Shown: one piece after another, positions 5,946 to 9,935 of the stretch | How positions within the stretch are numbered: position 1 is the first letter of the stretch | How the letters are laid out: each line of letters begins with the position of its first letter | DNA from: CAZAGD01 sp049699975 | GTDB taxonomy: Bacteria > Desulfobacterota > SM23-61 | Reading direction: 5' to 3' | DNA length: 9,935 bases | Assembly (NCBI GenBank): GCA_049699975.1 | Contig: JBNAWB010000136.1 | Span: 1 to 9,935, forward strand | Notes under the pieces: generated by a model | Databases searched by the model: none | What the model was told of the DNA's origin: nothing | Seen by the model: only the letters and a program-made list of their open reading frames with translations | Translations under genes and position numbers: made by a program

Positions 5946-7010
5946 TTCGATGCGGAAAAGAATGGGGACTTCAATTTTCAGCATCTCTTCTTCCATTTGG
6001 GGCGGGACCGGCAGAGGGGAGGCCCGTAAAAGAGTAGCTTTTGCTTCTTCGTCTAAAACTTTATAACCGGAAGATTGGAGAATCTTGATCTCGCTGACTT
6101 CCCCCTTTTGATCTACCCAAAAGGAAAGGATTACTTTCCCCTGCCAATTGCGGCGTAAGGCTTCCCAGGGATATCTCTTGGCACCTTCGATTTTTTTTCT
6201 GGCCATTCCTAAAAAAGTGGCGAGATCCCCTGGGCTATCCCCTTTTTTACCCGATATTTTTGAATAAACATGGCCTGGGGATTGACCCAGGTTCGCAGAA
6301 CCACTACTTTTGCCATCGCCACCTTTACTCGCCATCGTAGGGGCCATGAAATTTCCTTTGCCTTCGCTTCCTCCTTCTAACCAAACACCTCCCAAAGAAA
6401 TGGCTGTTTTTAGGTCACTTCCGGTTCCGCCAGCAGGAAGAGCTGAGGAGGCGCCTATTTTTTCAGAAGATTTGCTTTCTTCCGGAATGGAATTGACAGC
6501 CATACCTATATCAGCGGGGTTAGGGAGCGGGGAGTTTTCTTCGATTTTCATATTTGTTTTATGATCAGGAAAGATAATCTCTTCATTTAGCCAGGTATCA
6601 TCATCGCTTAGTTGGGCAACTTTTTCTCTGGCCGATTCCATGTCTAAGTTATCCAAAATAACCTTTTCTGTTAGGGGTATGGGATTATGAGCCGGCTTTA
6701 TCTTCTCTTGGAGTGGCTTCGTCTTTTTTAAGTTTGTTTGCCGCGCCTTTTTTGCTTTTTCTATTACGGGGGTAGGGGTAATTTTCGCGGTGGAAACTTC
6801 AGCAGCCCTATTATTTTCTTCGATTATTTTAACCTCTATTATTTTGGGCAAAGAAAATTGATGGGAATATAAAGGTAAATGGAAAAGGTATAGAATAATC
6901 AGCACATGAAGGGAAAAGGAAATTAACAAAAATGCTCCTTGATTACGCCACCAAGGATACAGGCTTTCCTTTTTAATCTCTTTTACAATTCCCCGCAGTA
7001 ATTTATTCAT
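5943..7010 (-). CDS. TonB-family energy-coupling protein
   Basis: A 355-residue protein with TonB architecture. A short cytoplasmic, basic N-terminus is followed by one membrane helix (about 25-47, GAFLLISFSLHVLIILYLF). This helix contains a Ser-x-x-x-His spacing (Ser31, His35) like the Ser16/His20 pair of E. coli TonB that responds to ExbB-ExbD. A Lys/Pro-rich stretch (about 75-115) and a long Gly/Ser-rich linker (about 185-270) span the periplasm. The C-terminal domain (about 272-355) has RYPWEALRRNWQGKVILSF, the SEIKILQSSGYKVLDEEA turn and an end in VPILFRIE, typical of TonB domains that contact TonB-box receptors. No exbB, exbD or receptor gene is adjacent, so the partner receptors are unknown. 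The start is the only one upstream of the helix with a sensible context, although there is no Shine-Dalgarno sequence. Confidence 0.9.
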   Translation of the reverse strand: MNKLLRGIVKEIKKESLYPWWRNQGAFLLISFSLHVLIILYLFHLPLYSHQFSLPKIIEVKIIEENNRAAEVSTAKITPTPVIEKAKKARQTNLKKTKPLQEKIKPAHNPIPLTEKVILDNLDMESAREKVAQLSDDDTWLNEEIIFPDHKTNMKIEENSPLPNPADIGMAVNSIPEESKSSEKIGASSALPAGGTGSDLKTAISLGGVWLEGGSEGKGNFMAPTMASKGGDGKSSGSANLGQSPGHVYSKISGKKGDSPGDLATFLGMARKKIEGAKRYPWEALRRNWQGKVILSFWVDQKGEVSEIKILQSSGYKVLDEEAKATLLRASPLPVPPQMEEEMLKIEVPILFRIE

Positions 7011-7019
7011 TTGTGCTAA

Positions 7020-7048
7020 ATATTAGAAATAAATAACACGAATGTCAA
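7020..7048 (-). promoter_or_regulatory. Consensus-like sigma-70 promoter for the tonB-like gene, giving a near-leaderless mRNA
   Basis: Read on the minus strand, TTGACA (7048-7043) and TAATAT (7025-7020) are 17 bases apart. The -35 is perfect and the -10 has four of six bases. Only nine bases separate the -10 from the ATG at 7010, so transcription should begin within a few bases of the start codon. The nine bases contain no ribosome binding site. Confidence 0.7.
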
Positions 7049-7059
7049 GATGTATCTTT

Positions 7060-7076
7060 ACTGACCGTCGATCAGT
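7060..7076. promoter_or_regulatory. Near-palindromic 17-bp operator-like site (TetR-like)
   Basis: ACTGACCGTCGATCAGT is symmetric about its central T except for one mismatched pair of positions. Sites of the shape ACTGACCG-n-CGGTCAGT are used by TetR/AcrR-family regulators. It lies about 12 bp upstream of the -35 of the tonB-like gene and is followed on the + strand by seven T's, so a weak hairpin terminator is an alternative reading. No TetR gene is in the window. Confidence 0.35.
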
Positions 7077-7093
7077 TTTTTTATAAAGAGCTT

Positions 7094-7140
7094 AATCCGG
7101 TTCATGCCTGCCTCTGGCCTGCCTGAGCCAGGAGCGGATT
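7094..7140. repeat. Stem-loop repeat related to the 837-1021 element
   Basis: TTCATGCCTGCCTCTGGCC (7101-7119) is the exact reverse complement of 838-856. It lies in its own stem-loop, with an outer stem AATCCG (7094-7099) and CGGATT (7135-7140) and an inner stem CTGGC (7114-7118) and GCCAG (7127-7131). The outer stem core also occurs in the nested stem at 918-965. It occupies the gap between the tonB-like gene and msrAB and holds no gene. With a solo end, it could be a shortened copy of the element. Confidence 0.6.
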
Positions 7141-7213
7141 TATCGATCTCGTTTCAAATTCAAATTTAAAATTGAACAAAGGTCAAGTATCTTTGCTCAT
7201 TAATAATTGAAAA

Positions 7214-8323
7214 TTATTTCTCTCCTTTTATGGTAAAAAGTCTTTTATATTCTCCAAAGCCTTCTTTTTCCAAATCTTCTTTGGGAATGAAGCGCAGGGC
7301 AGCGGAATTGATGCAATATCTCAGGCCTGTGGGCGGGGGACCATCTGGAAAAACGTGGCCCAAATGAGAGTCACCATGTTTACTTCTTACTTCTGTGCGC
7401 ACCATAAAATGACTATAATCTTTTTTCTCTATGATATTATCAGGTTCCAATGGACGAGTGAAACTCGGCCAGCCAGTTCCGGAATCGAATTTATCGAGGG
7501 AACTGAATAATGGTTCTCCTGAAATTATATCCACATAAATTCCTTCTTTCTTGTTATTCCAGTATTCGTTCTGAAATGGCGGCTCCGTTCCATTTTGTTG
7601 CGTAACTTCATATTGGAGGGGAGTCAATTTTTGACGCAATGTGGCTTCATCTGGTTTTCGAAAGACCTTATTTTGCTTTGCTTCCGGTTCTTTTTTCTGC
7701 TGCCATATCATTTGGCAAAACCTATCTCTGCCTGAACCTTGCCGATAAAGCTGATAATGAAGTGGTTCTTTTTTGAAGTAATCTTGATGGTACTCTTCAG
7801 CTTCATAAAACTGAGTTAGCTTCTTTATCTCGGTGACGATGGGCTTGGAAAATTTCCCTGATTTTATAATCTCCTCTTTAGATTTTTCCGCCAATTTTCT
7901 TTGCTCCTCATTATGATAAAAAATGGCTGTTTTATACTGCGGACCACGATCCACGAACTGTCCACCCGCATCAGTAGGATCAATATTCTTCCAGAAAATT
8001 TTTAATAATTCCTCATAAGTTATTTTCTTGGGGTTGTAGAATATTTGGACAGCCTCCACATGGCCTGTTTTACCTGAGGATACTTCTTCATAGGTGGGGT
8101 TAGTTTTATGCCCACCAGTATACCCTGAAATCACTTTAATAACCCCAGGTAGCTTCTCAAAATCCGCCTCCAAACACCAAAAACAGCCACCGGCGAAGGT
8201 GGCTATTTCAATCGACATTGATTCCTTTTCCATAAACACTCTCCTTTCTTCAACTTTTTCGGGCTGTTGGCAGCCATATACTAAGGCAAATATAAAAAGA
8301 AAAAACATAATTATTTTTTGCAT
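7214..8323 (-). CDS. msrAB: Bifunctional peptide methionine sulfoxide reductase MsrA-MsrB, predicted lipoprotein
   Basis: The enzyme reduces both epimers of methionine sulfoxide, MsrA the S form and MsrB the R form. The 369-residue product starts with a lipoprotein signal (MFFLFIFALVYGC, Cys18), so the mature form should sit in the membrane facing the periplasm. The MsrA domain (about 38-200) has GGCFWC at 45-50 with nucleophile Cys47, and EYHQDYF near its end. The MsrB domain (about 215-365) has DSGTGWPSF, DSHLGHVFPDGP and RYCINSAALRF with nucleophile Cys337. The four zinc-binding CxxC cysteines of many MsrB proteins are absent (ISGEPLF and KHGDSHLGHVF in their place), so this is the zinc-free type. 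The SGCGWPSF resolving cysteine is Thr here. AAGGAGG five bases upstream of ATG 8323 is a strong site. A second strong site precedes Met31. Stress protection of envelope proteins is the likely role. Confidence 0.94.
   Translation of the reverse strand: MQKIIMFFLFIFALVYGCQQPEKVEERRVFMEKESMSIEIATFAGGCFWCLEADFEKLPGVIKVISGYTGGHKTNPTYEEVSSGKTGHVEAVQIFYNPKKITYEELLKIFWKNIDPTDAGGQFVDRGPQYKTAIFYHNEEQRKLAEKSKEEIIKSGKFSKPIVTEIKKLTQFYEAEEYHQDYFKKEPLHYQLYRQGSGRDRFCQMIWQQKKEPEAKQNKVFRKPDEATLRQKLTPLQYEVTQQNGTEPPFQNEYWNNKKEGIYVDIISGEPLFSSLDKFDSGTGWPSFTRPLEPDNIIEKKDYSHFMVRTEVRSKHGDSHLGHVFPDGPPPTGLRYCINSAALRFIPKEDLEKEGFGEYKRLFTIKGEK
8231..8247 (-). promoter_or_regulatory. Internal ribosome binding site and in-frame ATG inside msrAB (Met31)
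   Basis: On the minus strand, AAAGGAG (8247-8241) lies seven bases ahead of the in-frame ATG at 8233-8231, an optimal layout. Starting there gives a 339-residue enzyme without the signal peptide and lipobox, hence a cytosolic form that keeps both catalytic domains. The same bases encode residues of the linker after the lipobox, so chance is possible. Confidence 0.45.
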
Positions 8324-8439
8324 ATGAGCCTCCTTATTTTTATGATGACCAGGAGGCGCTTTCGATTCAAACCAAGTGGATGAATAATTAGAATGGGGAG
8401 TCTGAAAAATGCCACTTTTTATAATGTGTTGCGCAGCGT

Positions 8440-9633
8440 TTAATTTTTCTTCATCAAATAGCGGACAGCTTTTTCCAATCCATCTAAGGTGAGTTCAAAC
8501 ATAGGAAAAATGGAACGGATAGTTTGAATAGTGGGTACATATACCCATTCTAATTCTGAGCGCGGGTTTAGCCACGCAGCGTGGCGGAAGATTTTAGCCA
8601 AAAAGCGCAACCGATCAATGGAAGGGATGAAGCTCCGTTCTTCTATATGAATTGATCCATCGGTGGCCATCAATTCATAGGGCGCCATACTCGCATCGCC
8701 AACAATGAGCAACCTGGTCTCCGGATCAAAACGGGAAAAATCCTCTACTCTCTGAGGCTTACGTCTGCGAGGAGGATCCTCCCAAACATAATCGTAAATA
8801 GTATTATGAAAATAATACGTCTTCAGATCTTTAAATTGAGCGCGGGCGTAATCGAAAAGTACTTGCACAACTTCAACAAAAGGATCCATGGACCACCCAC
8901 CATTATCAATCATCAGAATCACTTTTAGCTTATCTTTTAGGGAACGGTCAAAAATAATTTCTATTTCTCCCGCATTGCGCATTGTTTCATAAATAGTCTT
9001 TTCTACATTTACCTGGTCTTTTGGTCCTACAGGAATTAAATTCCGTAATCTTTTCAGAGCTTCCCCGATCTGGGAGGCCGTAAGCGGCCTTTCTTGGGAA
9101 TAATCACGGTAGCGTCTATCCAGAGCTACTTTTACAGCGCTTTGGCCCTGCGCTCTGCCCCCAATGCGCATGCCGCCGGGATGAAAGCCGGAATGGCCAA
9201 CTGGCGATGTGCCGCGGGTGCCGATCCATTTACTCCCGCCGTGGTGAGCTTCGGTTTGTTCACGTAGTCGTTCCAAAAAATAGGCAATCAGTTCTTGGGG
9301 ACTTAACTGGGCGAGATCCTCGCTGTTGACTCCTAAAGCACGCGCTACTCCCTCTGGATCGCGCAGCCATTCTTCTAAAAGAAGTTGCGCGGCCTCATCC
9401 AGCTCAATTCCTTCCAGATCAGAGATTTCGGTGCCTTGAAAATAGTGGGCAAAGACTTGATCGTATAAATCAAAGTAACGTTCACTCTTAATTAAAATAG
9501 CCCGAGCAGAAGTATAAAAATCTTCCAAAGAATTGATTAACCCTAAACTTAGCGCTTTCTGCAAGCGTAAAAAAGAAGTAAGAGTAACGGGAATGCCCAT
9601 TTCGCGCAATTTATAAAAAAATTTAACAAACAA
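8440..9633 (-). CDS. VWA-domain protein of the CoxE-like family, partner of a MoxR ATPase
   Basis: The 397-residue protein has an N-terminal helical part with FFYKLREMGIPVTLTSF (5-21) and a Gly-rich block at about 131-160 with KWIGTRGTSP and HPGGMRIGG. A VWA domain begins near 236. Its metal site reads MIDNGGWSMDPF (241-252), a form of the DxSxS motif that I recognise as normal for this subfamily, and further on come VGDASMAPYELM and, near the end, FELTLDGLEKAVRYL. Such proteins act with MoxR AAA+ ATPases in ATP-driven chaperone or cofactor-insertion roles; the client is unknown here. No signal peptide or membrane helix is seen, so it is cytosolic. The TTG start at 9633 is preferred over the ATG twelve codons later because GAGGT lies eight bases ahead and the conserved N-terminus includes it. 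It starts 15 bases after the ATPase stop, so the two form an operon. Confidence 0.88.
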   Translation of the reverse strand: MFVKFFYKLREMGIPVTLTSFLRLQKALSLGLINSLEDFYTSARAILIKSERYFDLYDQVFAHYFQGTEISDLEGIELDEAAQLLLEEWLRDPEGVARALGVNSEDLAQLSPQELIAYFLERLREQTEAHHGGSKWIGTRGTSPVGHSGFHPGGMRIGGRAQGQSAVKVALDRRYRDYSQERPLTASQIGEALKRLRNLIPVGPKDQVNVEKTIYETMRNAGEIEIIFDRSLKDKLKVILMIDNGGWSMDPFVEVVQVLFDYARAQFKDLKTYYFHNTIYDYVWEDPPRRRKPQRVEDFSRFDPETRLLIVGDASMAPYELMATDGSIHIEERSFIPSIDRLRFLAKIFRHAAWLNPRSELEWVYVPTIQTIRSIFPMFELTLDGLEKAVRYLMKKN

Positions 9634-9648
9634 ATTCCTTTACCTCAT

Positions 9649-9935
9649 TCACCATCTTGCTTTGGCCAGGTGCTGAGCAGCTACTACATAATCTGAACTT
9701 TTTTTGAAGAGCACGCCCAGGTAAGGTACTTCTCCTTTGCCCAGTCTGGCAGGTCGAAAGTCAGGGTCGCAACGCAAAGCCCTTATCCAATTAATTAGCT
9801 CGCGGGTCGCTGGTTTTTTCTCTATCCCGGGAATTTCGCGGAGTCGGTAAAAAGTTTCAATGCAACTTTTGGCCAGATCTCGGTCGAGTTGGGGAAAATG
9901 CACATTTATTATTTCGCGCATTATCTCCGGAGTTG
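9649..9935 (-). CDS. C-terminal end of a MoxR-family AAA+ ATPase, cut by the window edge
   Basis: The frame stays open to the right edge (codons for TPEIM precede the internal Met at 9921), so the gene begins beyond the window and only about 95 residues are seen. These match the small helical lid domain of MoxR-type ATPases: EIMREIINVHFPQLD, then ETFYRLREIPGIEKKPATRELINWIRAL, which contains the sensor-2 region, and a tail ending in QHLAKARW. The Walker motifs lie outside. Its position directly upstream of the VWA gene supports the call, since MoxR and VWA genes are usually neighbours. Confidence 0.85.
   Translation of the reverse strand, partial: TPEIMREIINVHFPQLDRDLAKSCIETFYRLREIPGIEKKPATRELINWIRALRCDPDFRPARLGKGEVPYLGVLFKKSSDYVVAAQHLAKARW

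Noticed and set aside
8440..9633. Tryptophan inserted in the VWA metal-binding motif (DNGGWSM) as a possible lesion
   Set aside because: I recognise this form as the normal signature of this VWA subfamily, and the rest of the domain is intact.
1..9935. CRISPR array, tRNA or rRNA genes, or an intact transposase
   Set aside because: I saw no regularly spaced direct repeats, no cloverleaf or rRNA-like sequence and no transposase or integrase motif on either strand.

Overview
The window looks like chromosomal DNA of a diderm (Gram-negative type) bacterium. The support is two predicted lipoproteins with lipobox cysteines, one of them with a twin-arginine signal, and a TonB-type energy-coupling protein. 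Base composition is moderate, roughly 40-45% GC by eye, and all clear genes end in standard stop codons. The gene set (DUF523-DUF1722 protein, ArsM, ArsN2, MsrAB lipoprotein, MoxR/VWA pair) and the interspersed palindromic repeats fit an environmental, probably uncultured lineage. The sequence alone does not name a phylum.

Left part (1-2416): an unrecognised open frame cut by the window edge, then a flavin-reductase-like (PPOX-fold) gene inactivated by one in-frame TAA, then a non-coding element of about 185 bp with perfect 17-bp terminal inverted repeats. A 315-residue DUF523-DUF1722 protein follows on the minus strand. A non-coding stretch of about 350 bp separates it from the arsenic region.

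Centre (2417-5925, + strand): a well-formed sigma-70 promoter overlaps a long dyad operator of the kind used by ArsR/SmtB repressors. Its first gene is the wreck of an MFS transporter, keeping only the start and the C-terminal end. Next come a small AbrB-like protein with two Cys-Cys pairs and an arsenite S-adenosylmethionine methyltransferase (arsM). A palindromic REP-like repeat comes next, then an ArsN2-type GNAT acetyltransferase, which overlaps by four bases a Tat-exported M48 metalloprotease lipoprotein with TPR repeats. The likely theme is arsenic biotransformation: methylation by ArsM, and acetylation of an organoarsenical or arsenic-like toxin by the GNAT enzyme. The transporter is lost and no arsR lies in the window.

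Right part (5943-9935, all minus strand): a TonB-family protein converges on the protease. Its promoter lies so close to the ATG that the mRNA should be leaderless or nearly so. Upstream are an MsrA-MsrB fusion lipoprotein for repair of oxidised methionine outside the cytoplasm, a VWA/CoxE-like protein, and the C-terminal end of a MoxR-type AAA+ ATPase that runs off the window. The last two form a chaperone-like pair.

Most notable are the Cys-rich AbrB/ArsM pair behind an ArsR-like operator with no visible regulator, the decayed MFS gene at the head of that operon, a second well-placed ribosome binding site inside msrAB that could make a cytosolic isoform, the leaderless tonB promoter, and a repeat family present on both sides of the window.
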